This document shows positions 16,313-26,032 of a DNA stretch of 64,000 bases, one piece after another; position 1 is the stretch's first letter, and every line of letters begins with the position of its first letter. The position numbers were made by a program, and so were the translations under genes. Source of the stretch: JAVBTT01 sp031556035 (GTDB lineage Bacteria > Bacillota > Clostridia > Oscillospirales > UBA929); assembly GCA_031556035.1 (NCBI GenBank), contig JAVBTT010000010.1, positions 1-64,000 of the forward strand, given 5' to 3'. The notes beneath the pieces were generated by a model, which made no database searches, was not told where the DNA came from, and was given only the letters and a program-made list of their open reading frames with translations.

Positions 16313-18043
16313 ATGAACCTTCACAGCCTGAAGCTAAAAATAATCCTCTCCTCGGCCGTTTGTATTATTCTGCTCGGAGTGGCGAGCAATGTATACCTCT
16401 ACAGTTACCTGACCTCCATTATAGCGGAAAAATCCGACAATATTGACCGCCTAAACCTGGAGACGATCCACTCCGGGCTGGATCATATACTTTACCAGCT
16501 TGAGCAGCTCGGCAGTCTGTGCGCAAACGACCTTGATGTCGCCAAGGCGATGCGAAACAGTGGGCTTAACACGCTTTCCTCCAAGCGCGAGGCACTCAGG
16601 GCCCAGGAGACTCTCAAGCTGTATCTCTCCGCCTCCAACGTTGAAAAATACGTCACCAAGCTGATGGCCTTCAACGGGCATGACCTCATGACGCAGGCCG
16701 GCAGCAGCGTATACAACTCCATGGAAGACGCGTCCCGAGTCCGCGCCCTTCCGTTATATCGAGCCCCGTCGAGCAATAATGCGCGCTGGACAGCCGCGGT
16801 CTCCGAATCCATTGTCGACGGCAAGGAATGCATCGCCCTGTTGAGCCCCATTTATGATTTTGCAACCTCGTCCTATAACGGCTGGCTCTATATAGAGATG
16901 AACATGGACTGGCTCAGCGACATAATCAGTCCATACGGCGACACCAGCTTTTTTATTTCACGCGGGGATGGAAGCCTCGTCTCCGCCGGGAACTCCGGAA
17001 CACTGCCGGACGTCTTCGGGACTCAACCGCTTTACGACGGCCAGCGCCTTAAGCATGACGGCAAGGTATACCATATACAGGCCATAAGCCTGAGGCTGGG
17101 CGGCCTGACCCTTTTAGGCGGCTTCGATGTCACATTTCTCAGCAGCGGAGGTCGGCCGCTTATATATACCGTGATGGTGGTTATCGCGACATCGCTGGTT
17201 GTCGCGATGGTTCTTGCAGTCCTGCTCTCCAATATAATTACAAGACCGCTGACCCGGCTAATGCACCGCATACGCAAAATTTCCAGAAATGATCTTTCTT
17301 ATGACCCCGAAATAGAGCGCGGCAACGACGAAATAGCGCATTTGGGCCGGATGCTCAACGAGATGAGCGGAAGCATACGCAGCCTTCTGTCCGAAATGGA
17401 GGATATGTATAAAAAAGAAAAAAACTCGGAAATAGCGCTTCTCCAAAGCCAGGTCAACCCGCATTTCCTTTATAACACCCTCGATTCGATACACTGGATG
17501 GCCGCCATACAAAAAAACACAGGGATAATGACAATGACAAAAAGCCTGTCGGCGCTGCTCAAAAACCTGGCGAAGGGCGTCGGTGACAAAATCCCGCTTG
17601 AGGAAGAGCTCTCCCTCCTTTGCTCATACGTCGACATTCAATCCCTTAGATATATGGAATCTTTTGAGTTTATTATAGACGTGCCCAAAGAGCTTTTAAT
17701 GTGTAAAATAGTTAAATTTACGCTCCAGCCGCTCGTTGAAAACGCGATTTTTCATGGAGTAGAGCCCAAAGGCGGCCAGGGCTTAATATCGGTTAGCGCA
17801 TCTGAGGACAGCGGCGATCTGCTAATAACCGTCAGGGATGACGGGGTTGGTATGACCGCTGAGGAACTCGCGTCAGTACTCAGCGCTCGTGATAAAGCAT
17901 CTTCAGGCGGACTTTCGGGCATCGGCGTGCAGAATGTCGACGAGCGCCTCAAGCTCGTATACGGCAGCCGTTGGGGACTCACGATCAGAAGCGAAAAAAA
18001 TGTCTGCACGGAGGCGACCGTCCGTATCCCCAAGGAGGTGTGA
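16313..18043 (+). CDS. YesM-type sensor histidine kinase
   Basis: A 576-residue membrane kinase. It has transmembrane helices near residues 12-32 and 280-303 flanking an extracellular dCache-like sensor, then a HAMP segment (RPLTRLMHRIRKISRNDL), a His_kinase domain with the phosphoacceptor in QSQVNPHFLYNTLDSIHW (His384), and an HATPase_c domain (N-box PLVENAIFHGVEPKGG, G-box VRDDGVGM). This LytS/YesM class typically senses extracellular sugars or binding-protein complexes. The response regulator starts 4 bp after its stop. It is divergent from the sugar ABC operon, its probable target. Confidence 0.95.
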   Translation: MNLHSLKLKIILSSAVCIILLGVASNVYLYSYLTSIIAEKSDNIDRLNLETIHSGLDHILYQLEQLGSLCANDLDVAKAMRNSGLNTLSSKREALRAQETLKLYLSASNVEKYVTKLMAFNGHDLMTQAGSSVYNSMEDASRVRALPLYRAPSSNNARWTAAVSESIVDGKECIALLSPIYDFATSSYNGWLYIEMNMDWLSDIISPYGDTSFFISRGDGSLVSAGNSGTLPDVFGTQPLYDGQRLKHDGKVYHIQAISLRLGGLTLLGGFDVTFLSSGGRPLIYTVMVVIATSLVVAMVLAVLLSNIITRPLTRLMHRIRKISRNDLSYDPEIERGNDEIAHLGRMLNEMSGSIRSLLSEMEDMYKKEKNSEIALLQSQVNPHFLYNTLDSIHWMAAIQKNTGIMTMTKSLSALLKNLAKGVGDKIPLEEELSLLCSYVDIQSLRYMESFEFIIDVPKELLMCKIVKFTLQPLVENAIFHGVEPKGGQGLISVSASEDSGDLLITVRDDGVGMTAEELASVLSARDKASSGGLSGIGVQNVDERLKLVYGSRWGLTIRSEKNVCTEATVRIPKEV

Positions 18044-18047
18044 GAGT

Positions 18048-19604
18048 ATGTACAGGGTGTTGCTTGTAGACGATGAGCCGCTTATTCTGTCCGGGCTCAA
18101 GTTTATGCTCAACTGGGAGAACGCGGGCTGCACACTTGCGGGTACAGCCAGAAACGGCCGCCAGGCTCTTGATCTTATTTGTACTTTGAATCCGGATATT
18201 GTCATCGCCGACATCAATATGCCAGTTATGAACGGACTTGAGCTCTTGAAAGAGGTGCAGAAAGACAGGCCGTACGTAGCCTTTATTATGCTGACCAACC
18301 TTCAGGAATTTGGGCTGATTCAGGAGGCGCTGCGTTTAGGCGCGGTCGATTATCTTGTCAAGACGCAGCTCGATGAAAACACCCTATCGGAAGGGCTGTC
18401 CCGCGCGTGCGCAAGGGCCGGGGAATACAGGCGCGCTGCATTGGCCGACGCAGTCAGGCAGGACACTGAGAGAGAAAGCGAAAAGCTTCTCGAATCGGCT
18501 GTTAAACGTCTTTTTGGTAAAATACCGCTTGCAGACATACACAGAAACGCCCTTAGGGAATGCGGGGTTTGGGATGCCTACGGGGCCGCGGAGGTGCGTC
18601 TTCCGCCATCCGACGAAAGCGCCGATGAACTGTGTCGCCTTTTTCGCTGGGAGTCGGAAATGGCTGAAAACTTAGCTGTCACTTTTTTCCGAAGGCATAT
18701 CGCGGTAAAAACCGAGGAGCCGTGCCTGCTCCTGCTTTATTGGGTAAACCCCGGCGACTCGCAGACCTTTGCTGAAAAACTGACCGCTGTGTCTTGCGAC
18801 GTCATAGGAACCGAGCCCTGTATATTTTTATGCGGCCCGTATATTGGGGAACAAAGCGTCGGACTGTGCGGCGAGCACCTGGACGCCCTTCGCAAGTATC
18901 AGTATCTTACAGGCGAAAACATGCTGTTTTTTGAAGATATACCGCAAATACAGTATCTTCCAATAGCGCCTGTTGGCATCTCCTCAAGATTGGAAGCTGA
19001 GTTAAACAGCCGCAGCTCCTCAGCGTGCGAGCTGCTTCTCGAGAGGCTGATAGACAAGGCCTCGTCGACCCCACATGAAAAGGATGAAATGCTCTGGTTG
19101 TGCGGAGAACTCTATTCTGTAGCGCACAAGGTGTTTTCCTCTCTTCCGGGGAATCACTTTTTCAGTGACGAAACCGCCGGAACCGCCGAAATCGGGAGGC
19201 TGCGCACGCGCGAGCTGGCAGTCAACTGGCTGAAAAAACTAAAAAATGAGCTCGTTGCGCTCCTTGAACCCTCCTCACCCGGTCATTGGGAATTATTGGA
19301 CAAGGCGAGGCGCTATGTAACCGACAACATCGGAAAGCGAATACTTCTTAAGGACGCCGCAAATGCCGCCTGCATCTCGCCGGCCTATCTTTCTGCGCTC
19401 TTTAAAAAGGAATATGGCCAGAATTTCGTGGATTTTGTCAATCAGACCAAGATAAAGCGCGCCTGTGAAATGATCGAGCAGGGCAACTACCGCATAAACG
19501 AGATAGGCTACATGCTCGGCTTTGAAAATGCGGACTATTTCAGCAAGGTGTTCCGGAGACACACCGGAATGACCCCAACCGATTACCAGCACCACCATGA
19601 TTGA
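18048..19604 (+). CDS. YesN-type AraC-family response regulator
   Basis: A 518-residue cytoplasmic regulator. The ATG at 18048 has AAGGAGG upstream, overlapping the end of the kinase gene. The receiver domain occupies residues 1-120 (acidic pair DD8-9, phosphoacceptor Asp55 in VIADINMP, Lys in DYLVKTQ). A long middle region of unknown fold follows. The C-terminal AraC DNA-binding domain (about 415-518) has both helix-turn-helix motifs (ILLKDAANAACISPAYLSALFKKE and the end motif FENADYFSKVFRRHTGMTPTDY). Likely activates the divergent sugar ABC/beta-helix operon. Confidence 0.95.
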   Translation: MYRVLLVDDEPLILSGLKFMLNWENAGCTLAGTARNGRQALDLICTLNPDIVIADINMPVMNGLELLKEVQKDRPYVAFIMLTNLQEFGLIQEALRLGAVDYLVKTQLDENTLSEGLSRACARAGEYRRAALADAVRQDTERESEKLLESAVKRLFGKIPLADIHRNALRECGVWDAYGAAEVRLPPSDESADELCRLFRWESEMAENLAVTFFRRHIAVKTEEPCLLLLYWVNPGDSQTFAEKLTAVSCDVIGTEPCIFLCGPYIGEQSVGLCGEHLDALRKYQYLTGENMLFFEDIPQIQYLPIAPVGISSRLEAELNSRSSSACELLLERLIDKASSTPHEKDEMLWLCGELYSVAHKVFSSLPGNHFFSDETAGTAEIGRLRTRELAVNWLKKLKNELVALLEPSSPGHWELLDKARRYVTDNIGKRILLKDAANAACISPAYLSALFKKEYGQNFVDFVNQTKIKRACEMIEQGNYRINEIGYMLGFENADYFSKVFRRHTGMTPTDYQHHHD

Positions 19605-19640
19605 GTATGCTTTATATTGACTGGCAGGCATATCAAAGAA

Positions 19641-19658
19641 GCCCGCATCAAAGCGGGC
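19641..19658 (+). terminator. Hairpin after the response regulator
   Basis: GCCCGC, six-base loop, GCGGGC followed by CTCTGTC. It lies 37 bp past the regulator stop and 38 bp before the end of the converging GNAT gene. The short stem has no strong U-tract, so it is a weak or bidirectional terminator. Confidence 0.5.
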
Positions 19659-19695
19659 CTCTGTCATAAGGAATTGTCCGACAAGTCGTTTGAGG

Positions 19696-20769
19696 TTACA
19701 ATAGCCCGACCTCGAGCATAACAGGACGATTGTCAAGGCCGCTCAGCAGACGCTCCGACTCATTTTCCGAATAGTCAACGGCATATAGCCTGCTCTGATA
19801 CTTTATATGCCTGATCTTCTCTATAACATCCATTAACGGGTGGTTATTAAACAAACCAAGCATAACAAAGTCATAATTTCTTGCCTCGCTTAAAACGAGC
19901 TTTAAAAATAATCTCGCTATATCAAAATTTTCATTCTCAACAATTAACAAAGCTATACTTGCATAATTGGCTGATTCTCCAGGTTTGGGCATAACTGGAT
20001 ATCCCAATAAACCAATGGGTAAATGTGAAAGCATTTTATAAACTCCGCTATATCCGGAAATTGTATACTGCTTGTAGCTTTGCTGGTTCCAAAGCGCACA
20101 GGCGGCAAGTATTTTCCCGTCCGGCGACTGTAAATAGTAAAAATCATCACTTTTCAACCCGTATAACCATTCGTCCCCTGGGGATAGATTGTACTTGGGC
20201 AAATGCTCTTTGTAAAACGCTGAAAGCGATGGGGTGTGACCACGGGAAAACGTATAGCCTCCGCTTTTTGTCCTGCCACCCGTTCCAAGACAGAACACGG
20301 TGTATTCGCCTATATAAATATACGGCGGCATATTTTTTCGCCTTTTTTCCAATAGCTTTATGGCGTTTTCATTGCTTTTTAGAATGGTCGTATAGTAAAA
20401 AGGATTGAACGCCGCAGTCTTTTCAGCAAGCAACTTATAGGCGGGCACAATGCAGTTTATTTTTCTTTGATGGCTTTGCAAAATCTTCAAGCCGGTCAGA
20501 TATCCCGTATTCTGCAAAATGCCGTTCACATGCGCCCGACGTATAACGCAGCCGCCGACGCCCAATATTTCATTTGTTTCAATATCCTTTACAATCGGCA
20601 TGACAATATGCTCACCTTCGTTCCAGAAGGAACGGTACGGGTCAGGATATCTGCTGAATTTAACGGAAATACCGCCTCCAAAGCTGCCGTCATCAAAAAC
20701 TTTTTGAATGCCGGCAGAATCTTCCTGTTCCGCAATTGAAAGCTCCCAGCTTTTATTTGGGCCACTCAT
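19696..20769 (-). CDS. GNAT-like acyltransferase of the radical SAM operon
   Basis: A 357-residue protein, last gene of the operon. The ATG at 20769 is chosen because GGAGG lies 8 nt upstream; it overlaps the preceding gene by 17 bp. The first 170 residues look like a GNAT N-acetyltransferase fold (EILGVGGCVIRRAHVNGILQNTGYLTGLKI, then a long helix and NENAIKLLEKR). The second half (about 190-350) may be a second, diverged GNAT domain (DGKILAACALWNQQSYKQY). It probably acylates the radical SAM product or a precursor. The family assignment comes from pattern recognition only; the substrate is unknown. Confidence 0.65.
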   Translation of the reverse strand: MSGPNKSWELSIAEQEDSAGIQKVFDDGSFGGGISVKFSRYPDPYRSFWNEGEHIVMPIVKDIETNEILGVGGCVIRRAHVNGILQNTGYLTGLKILQSHQRKINCIVPAYKLLAEKTAAFNPFYYTTILKSNENAIKLLEKRRKNMPPYIYIGEYTVFCLGTGGRTKSGGYTFSRGHTPSLSAFYKEHLPKYNLSPGDEWLYGLKSDDFYYLQSPDGKILAACALWNQQSYKQYTISGYSGVYKMLSHLPIGLLGYPVMPKPGESANYASIALLIVENENFDIARLFLKLVLSEARNYDFVMLGLFNNHPLMDVIEKIRHIKYQSRLYAVDYSENESERLLSGLDNRPVMLEVGLL

Positions 20770-22084
20770 CCAAATATCCTCCCAACGGAACATTCATTTT
20801 CTGGTCGATTTCTTCACCCAGCCGTAAATTCATCGCCCAAAACAGCGACCATATTGAAAGGCTGTTTCTTTTCATGGAGGCTATACCGCGGCTCAGCACA
20901 GCAGGAAGCTTCGCAAAGCCGTGCCGTGTGTCCCGGCACAGGCGGCTCATATGCTCGGGTGTCATATATGCGGGCGAAAACGCCAGCTCCCCGTAACGGT
21001 ATTCCCGTTCCAGCCACCATTTATCGTACAATAGTCTACCTTCGCGTTTTAAGCGACAGTATGTATCCGTACCGGGAAACGGTAATAAATGGTTGAATGC
21101 GGCCGTATAAAACTTGTGTTTTTTAGCAAAGCGGAGCGCCTCATCAAAAGTCCGCTCATTATCTCCGTCAAAGCCGAACACAAAGGTGGCGTAGATACCG
21201 ATACCCGCCCTGTGTATATTTTCTACCAGCTCATCACGCTCACCAAGCGCAGCTTCCCACGATTTGTTCATCTGCTTCAGGCTTTGCTCGTTTAGAGATT
21301 CAAACCCTATCAGAATTAATTCGCATCCGCTTTCCTTCATTATCCGGAGCAATTCCAAATCTCTTGCGACAGCAAGCGTTCCCTGTCCCGCCCACTTGAT
21401 TTTCAGAGGCTTCATTTTTTTAAAAAGCCCTATTGCGTGTTGGCGGTTGCCGATCAGGTTATCGTCTACCAAAAAATGATATTTGTGTTTTGATTGCTCT
21501 AGCTCCTCTACAATATCCTCATGCGGACGGGGGATATATTGGCTGCAATAATAAGCCGAAATGGCGCAAAATTCACATTTATGGTTGCAGCCCCTTCCCG
21601 TCTCAACAAGTGTTATCGGAAGATACTTTTTATTTTCGTAAATACTTCGGTCGGGGTGAACGCGGGCGTAACCGTTATTGCCGTCATAACGCGGTTTGAG
21701 GCATCCCCTCTCAAAATCGGAAAGCGCTTCCGCCCACACCGCTTCAGCATTGCCTGCAATCACGCAGTCGCCGTGATGCATCGCTTCCTCAGGGCAAAGG
21801 GTCGCGTGATATCCGCCGAAAATGACCGCCTTGCCTCTGGCTCGAAATCTTGCAGCTATATCGTAGCCGCGCAGAGCGGTATAGGTTTCCAGCGCGATGG
21901 CGACAATATCGGTTTCGGTATCATAGTCGATCAATTCGATACGGTCATCAAAAAATTCTGTTTCAAATCGATCTGGGGTAATGGCTTTAAGAAGCGCAAT
22001 GGTAAGCGGTTCCATTTTCCATGTGCCTATGTATTTTTTCCCCGGCTTTTTCCCGATAGCAGGCAAAATAAACGTAATTTTCAT
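20753..22084 (-). CDS. B12-binding-type radical SAM protein 1 (class A)
   Basis: A 443-residue enzyme with an N-terminal Rossmann-like cobalamin-binding-type domain (about 1-140; FFDDRIE, VIFGGYHATLCPEE) and a radical SAM domain with the 4Fe-4S motif C166-x3-C170-x2-C173. No DxHxxG B12 motif is seen, as is usual in BchE-like relatives. The start is set at the ATG of MKITF (22084), because AGGGAG is 8 nt upstream; the ATG two codons earlier is only 2 nt from it. Shares the C-terminal motif KWWLEREYRYGELAF with radical SAM proteins 3 and 4. Such enzymes methylate or rearrange unactivated carbons; substrate unknown. Confidence 0.9.
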   Translation of the reverse strand: MKITFILPAIGKKPGKKYIGTWKMEPLTIALLKAITPDRFETEFFDDRIELIDYDTETDIVAIALETYTALRGYDIAARFRARGKAVIFGGYHATLCPEEAMHHGDCVIAGNAEAVWAEALSDFERGCLKPRYDGNNGYARVHPDRSIYENKKYLPITLVETGRGCNHKCEFCAISAYYCSQYIPRPHEDIVEELEQSKHKYHFLVDDNLIGNRQHAIGLFKKMKPLKIKWAGQGTLAVARDLELLRIMKESGCELILIGFESLNEQSLKQMNKSWEAALGERDELVENIHRAGIGIYATFVFGFDGDNERTFDEALRFAKKHKFYTAAFNHLLPFPGTDTYCRLKREGRLLYDKWWLEREYRYGELAFSPAYMTPEHMSRLCRDTRHGFAKLPAVLSRGIASMKRNSLSIWSLFWAMNLRLGEEIDQKMNVPLGGYLDEWPK

Positions 22085-22089
22085 GAGCA

Positions 22090-23376
22090 TTACTCCCTCT
22101 CTACGTTGCTGCCCACATACTTGAAGCCCAAATTAGCGCCCAACAACAGGAGCTTATCATCAAACGAATGTGCGCTTTTGATTCTGCCCCATATTTTTTT
22201 TAGCTTGTAAGACTCCTTCCATACCTTGGCATATATCTTTTCCAGTTCATATACGGACATATTCTTTGGTCGAAAAACAGCCTTGTTTTGAGTGTATTTT
22301 GTCCAGTCGGTCGTAAGAATCCGCCCTTCGCCGTCAAGCCGTTTATAAAGCTTAGAGCCGGGCACTGGGGTCAGGATGGCATATCTGACAATATTTATAC
22401 CTAAAAACTCCACCTGCTCCGGAAGGGACATCAGGCTTTCCTTTGTGTCGCTGTCAAATCCTAGGACAAAGCATCCGTTGACACTGATATTGTGCTCATG
22501 CATAATATCAACGGCCTTCTTGAATTTTTTCGGATCGTTAAACCCCTTTTTAGCGCTTAGCAAAGAATCCCGGCTCAGGGATTCGAGCCCAAACAAAACT
22601 CCCGCGCAGCCGCTTTTTTGCGCGGCGGCCACAAGCTCATCGTCAAATGCCGTTGTAACAGTCGCGTTGCTGGCCCAGCGAACGTTCAAACTCTCAAGAC
22701 CGCTCATCAGCTCCAGGGCATATTGCTTATTATAAAAGAAATTTGGGTCAAAGAAAATCAAGCGTTTTGTGTTCATTGCTTTTATTTCGTCGATTACGTT
22801 GGCGACAGAGCGCGGGCACGGTGGATTCATCGCGCTTATGGCGCAAAATTCACACTTATTCGGGCATCCGCGGTTCGCCACCACACAGGGAACATTCAGG
22901 TATCCGCGCCTGGGAAGTAAATCCCGGCGCGGAATGACATAGTCGCCGGGCTCCAAGCTTAGCTCGTATCGTGCTTTTGGTTTCCCTTCGGAGAAATCAC
23001 GCAAAAATTGGGGAAGCGATTTCTCTGCCGCCCCGACAATAATTGTGTCAGCGTGCTCTGCTGCTTCCTCCGGCATAAAAGTCGTATGGTAACCGCCAAA
23101 TACAATATAAGAGCCCTTTTCTTTGAATTTTGCCGCTATCTTATATGCCCGCAAGCTGCTCGGGGTCACAAAACTAATGGCGACAATGTCGTACGCCTTG
23201 TCATACGAAAAGCTTTGCGCCATTTCATCGCATACGTCAATCTCCGCCCCGAGCTCCTGCGGTATCAAGGCTGCAAGGGCGGCGAGGGTGAGCGGAGGAT
23301 AGGTCAGCAAATTTGAAAACTTATCCCTGTATGCTTTATAATCCTTCTCCCATGGCAAAAGCAACAATATCTTCAT
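22090..23376 (-). CDS. B12-binding-type radical SAM protein 2 (class B)
   Basis: A 428-residue enzyme. The cobalamin-type domain includes YPPLTLAALAALIPQELGA and IVFGGYHTTFMPEEA, and the cluster motif is C171-x3-C175-x2-C178 (RGCPNKCEFC). It lacks the WW-x-YR C-terminal motif of class A and instead has TDWTKYTQNKAVFRPKNMS and KVWKESYKLKKIW, which match protein 5. Its start overlaps the stop of protein 3 by 4 bp. The two classes alternate in the operon, suggesting distinct steps rather than simple redundancy. Confidence 0.9.
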   Translation of the reverse strand: MKILLLLPWEKDYKAYRDKFSNLLTYPPLTLAALAALIPQELGAEIDVCDEMAQSFSYDKAYDIVAISFVTPSSLRAYKIAAKFKEKGSYIVFGGYHTTFMPEEAAEHADTIIVGAAEKSLPQFLRDFSEGKPKARYELSLEPGDYVIPRRDLLPRRGYLNVPCVVANRGCPNKCEFCAISAMNPPCPRSVANVIDEIKAMNTKRLIFFDPNFFYNKQYALELMSGLESLNVRWASNATVTTAFDDELVAAAQKSGCAGVLFGLESLSRDSLLSAKKGFNDPKKFKKAVDIMHEHNISVNGCFVLGFDSDTKESLMSLPEQVEFLGINIVRYAILTPVPGSKLYKRLDGEGRILTTDWTKYTQNKAVFRPKNMSVYELEKIYAKVWKESYKLKKIWGRIKSAHSFDDKLLLLGANLGFKYVGSNVERE

Positions 23377-24737
23377 ATATTTCCCTCTGATTGCGGCTTG
23401 AAGTGCCTTAAGCCAAATCTCAATCCCTGTTTTTTGTGTACTTCCCTGCGGAAAAGCGGATTATACAACCAGTATGTAATGAATTTCTTAAATGTCCGCA
23501 TATTGGTGTGTGGCTCAAACATCCTGAAAAAAACAGACAGAGGGCTGTTAAACTTTTTCCTGCAATAAAATGAAAGCTCTGTCAGTTCCTGCGCCGTCAT
23601 ATTTTTAGGCGCAAAGGCGGCATAATTGAAACGGTATTCGTCATGTATCCACCATTTTCCGCCATACAATAGCCGCCCCTGCGATTCAAGCTGATCATAT
23701 AGCGGAGTTTTTGGATATGGCATTAAAATATTAAAGGCCGCGAATGTAAATTTGTTCTTAAGCGCCCATTTCACCGTTTGCTTTATACTGTCAATCGTGT
23801 CGGTATCATGGCCGACGGTAAAAGCGGCCCATGTCTGCAAGCCGTATTTCCTTAAGACTTTTATTTCGTTTTTATACCGGTCAAAACCATGCTCTTTGTT
23901 GACGCCCTTGTTCATCAAGTCAAGGCTATCCGGGTTTATGCTTTCAAAACCGATCACAAACCCCATTCCGCCGCTTTTTACGATAAGCTCCATCAATTCA
24001 TCGTCATACACCATATTGACTGTGCCTTGACTGACCCAGTTTATTTTAAGCGGTATCAAGGCGCGAAACAGAGCTTTCGCTTTTTCGATATCCGCGACGA
24101 TATTGTCGTCGACAAAAAAAATGAATTTTCTTTTCTGCGCCCTTATTTCGCTGACCACCTCATCAATAACGCGGCAGTAATGCTTTTTCTCAAAATATAC
24201 GCTGCCCGCGCAATATCGACAACCATGTATGCAGCCGCGGCTGAACTGCACAAGCGTGATGGGCAAATACCCCTTCCCTTTAAAAATATCACGCCTTGTC
24301 GGACAAGAGGATTGCGGCGGGTCGGCTATGCCGCAGGAATATAGTTTTTGCAGAGCTCCGTTTTTCAAGTCTTCAACAGCCTGCGGCAGGGTGTTTTCCG
24401 CGTCACCGGAAACGGCGCAGTCGCAGTGCGCCATGACTTCATCCGTTGCGAGCCGAACGTGCATCCCTCCCATGATAACGGGAACCCCGCGCGCCATATA
24501 CTCCTCCGCTATTTCATACGCTCGTTTAGCCGTAAAGGTCTCCACCGTGAGCATAACCGCGTCGGTTGGCTCATCATATGGTATTTCCTCCATCCGGTCG
24601 TCATACATAACGACATCGACGTCCGAAGGGAGTAACGCGGCGATAACCCCAAGCTGCAACGGTTCCATACGGCCTTCGTCGACGTACAGACTATGGCTTT
24701 TTGTGCCTATTGTCGGCTTGATCAGCGTAATTTTCAC
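23373..24737 (-). CDS. B12-binding-type radical SAM protein 3 (class A)
   Basis: A 454-residue enzyme. The N-terminal cobalamin-type domain contains GRMEPLQLGVIAALLP and MYDDRMEEIPYD; the radical SAM motif is C169-x3-C173-x2-C176 (RGCIHGCRYC). The C-terminal class A motif is KWWIHDEYRFNYAAFAPKNM, then a basic helical tail (RREVHKKQGLRFGLRHF). It overlaps both neighbours by 4 bp (ATGA), indicating strict translational coupling. Confidence 0.9.
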   Translation of the reverse strand: MKITLIKPTIGTKSHSLYVDEGRMEPLQLGVIAALLPSDVDVVMYDDRMEEIPYDEPTDAVMLTVETFTAKRAYEIAEEYMARGVPVIMGGMHVRLATDEVMAHCDCAVSGDAENTLPQAVEDLKNGALQKLYSCGIADPPQSSCPTRRDIFKGKGYLPITLVQFSRGCIHGCRYCAGSVYFEKKHYCRVIDEVVSEIRAQKRKFIFFVDDNIVADIEKAKALFRALIPLKINWVSQGTVNMVYDDELMELIVKSGGMGFVIGFESINPDSLDLMNKGVNKEHGFDRYKNEIKVLRKYGLQTWAAFTVGHDTDTIDSIKQTVKWALKNKFTFAAFNILMPYPKTPLYDQLESQGRLLYGGKWWIHDEYRFNYAAFAPKNMTAQELTELSFYCRKKFNSPLSVFFRMFEPHTNMRTFKKFITYWLYNPLFRREVHKKQGLRFGLRHFKPQSEGNI

Positions 24738-26032
24738 CGCGCCTTCCCTCCCAGCTTGCTTTTTTGCTTTTTGCGGATTTGGACACCGGAGACAATATTG
24801 AGGAGCAAAAACACAGGCAAATTACGCAAATTCACAGAGCTGAACATCCTTCTCATAATCCCGAACACGGAATAAAACCTGTAGCGCAGCCGCTTGCAGT
24901 TTTCCGCCAGCTGTTGCGCCGAGTAGTTTTCCGGCTTGTGCATTGCGTCCCCGTACCTGTAGGCCTCCGAGAGCCACCATTTTTCATCAATAAGTTTGTT
25001 CTGATTTTTAAGCTCATCGTACAGGTCAGTGGCGGGCATGGCCATAAGCGGATTGAAATTGGTTATGGCAAACTTATGCTTCATGGCAAACTTATAAACT
25101 TGATCGAAGGTTTTCAAAGTGTCGCCGGGATAGCCGAATATAAAAGTGGCGTAAATCATTATGCCGTATGAATATATTTTTTTTATTGCGCTGTCGTAAT
25201 CCGCGCTTTGCCTTTTCCCGATTTTGGCAAGGTTATCCGCATTGAGGCTCTCGAAGCCGATGAGCATTAAAATGCAGCCGCTTTGTTTCATGAGCGATAA
25301 AATCTCGCTGTCACTTACCACATTTATACTGACCTGACAACCCCATCTTTTTTTGAGCGGGATGAGCTTCAGTAAGAACTCTTTTAGTTTTTGCTTGTCG
25401 TGCAGCAAGTTGTCATCGGCGATGAAAATAACTTTTTCTTTCTTGCTTTTTATCTCATTGATAACATCATCAATTTCGCGTTCTATTACGCGGGACTTGT
25501 AAAAAGATCTGATCGAGCAAAAATCACATCTCCCCACACATCCGCGTTTCCATTGCACTACACCGATATTGGCGTATTTTTTCCCCTTGTATATCCGCAG
25601 ATCGGTTTCGGGGTACGGCAGCATGCACGAGTTTGATGATGTGTAACGTCGCTTTAATGCCCCATCCCGCAAGTCTACCATAACCTGTCCCCAAACAGGC
25701 TCTGCATCGCCGACAACAACGCTGTCAGAATACCTCTCCGCTTCATCCGGGCAGGCGCTTGGATGAAACCCGCCCATGATGATTTTCACATCCGGATTAC
25801 GTCTTCTGTAGCTCTCTGCGAGAGAATATGCTCGTTTGGCTGAAAAGGTATCAACACTGAAGCAAATCGCATCCCCGTCGATTATTTGCGGCAGCTTCTC
25901 TATCCGTTCATCATAAAAACTGACGTCACAGTCCTTTGGCGTTAAGCCGGATAATATGGCAAAAACGATTGGAGTCAAAGCGTCTGAGTATTGTTTGCCG
26001 TCCATGCTCGGGCGGATACAGGTTATTTTCAT
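24734..26032 (-). CDS. B12-binding-type radical SAM protein 4 (class A)
   Basis: A 432-residue enzyme. The start is the ATG at 26032 (MKITCIRPSMDG), which shares an ATGA overlap with the upstream gene; an in-frame ATG ten codons earlier would break the pattern of its paralogues. The cobalamin-type domain has DVSFYDERIEKLPQI and IIMGGFHPSACPDEA; the cluster motif is C165-x3-C169-x2-C172 (RGCVGRCDFC). The C-terminal class A signature is KWWLSEAYRYGDAMHKPEN, followed by a basic, hydrophobic tail that could associate with membrane. Confidence 0.9.
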   Translation of the reverse strand: MKITCIRPSMDGKQYSDALTPIVFAILSGLTPKDCDVSFYDERIEKLPQIIDGDAICFSVDTFSAKRAYSLAESYRRRNPDVKIIMGGFHPSACPDEAERYSDSVVVGDAEPVWGQVMVDLRDGALKRRYTSSNSCMLPYPETDLRIYKGKKYANIGVVQWKRGCVGRCDFCSIRSFYKSRVIEREIDDVINEIKSKKEKVIFIADDNLLHDKQKLKEFLLKLIPLKKRWGCQVSINVVSDSEILSLMKQSGCILMLIGFESLNADNLAKIGKRQSADYDSAIKKIYSYGIMIYATFIFGYPGDTLKTFDQVYKFAMKHKFAITNFNPLMAMPATDLYDELKNQNKLIDEKWWLSEAYRYGDAMHKPENYSAQQLAENCKRLRYRFYSVFGIMRRMFSSVNLRNLPVFLLLNIVSGVQIRKKQKSKLGGKAR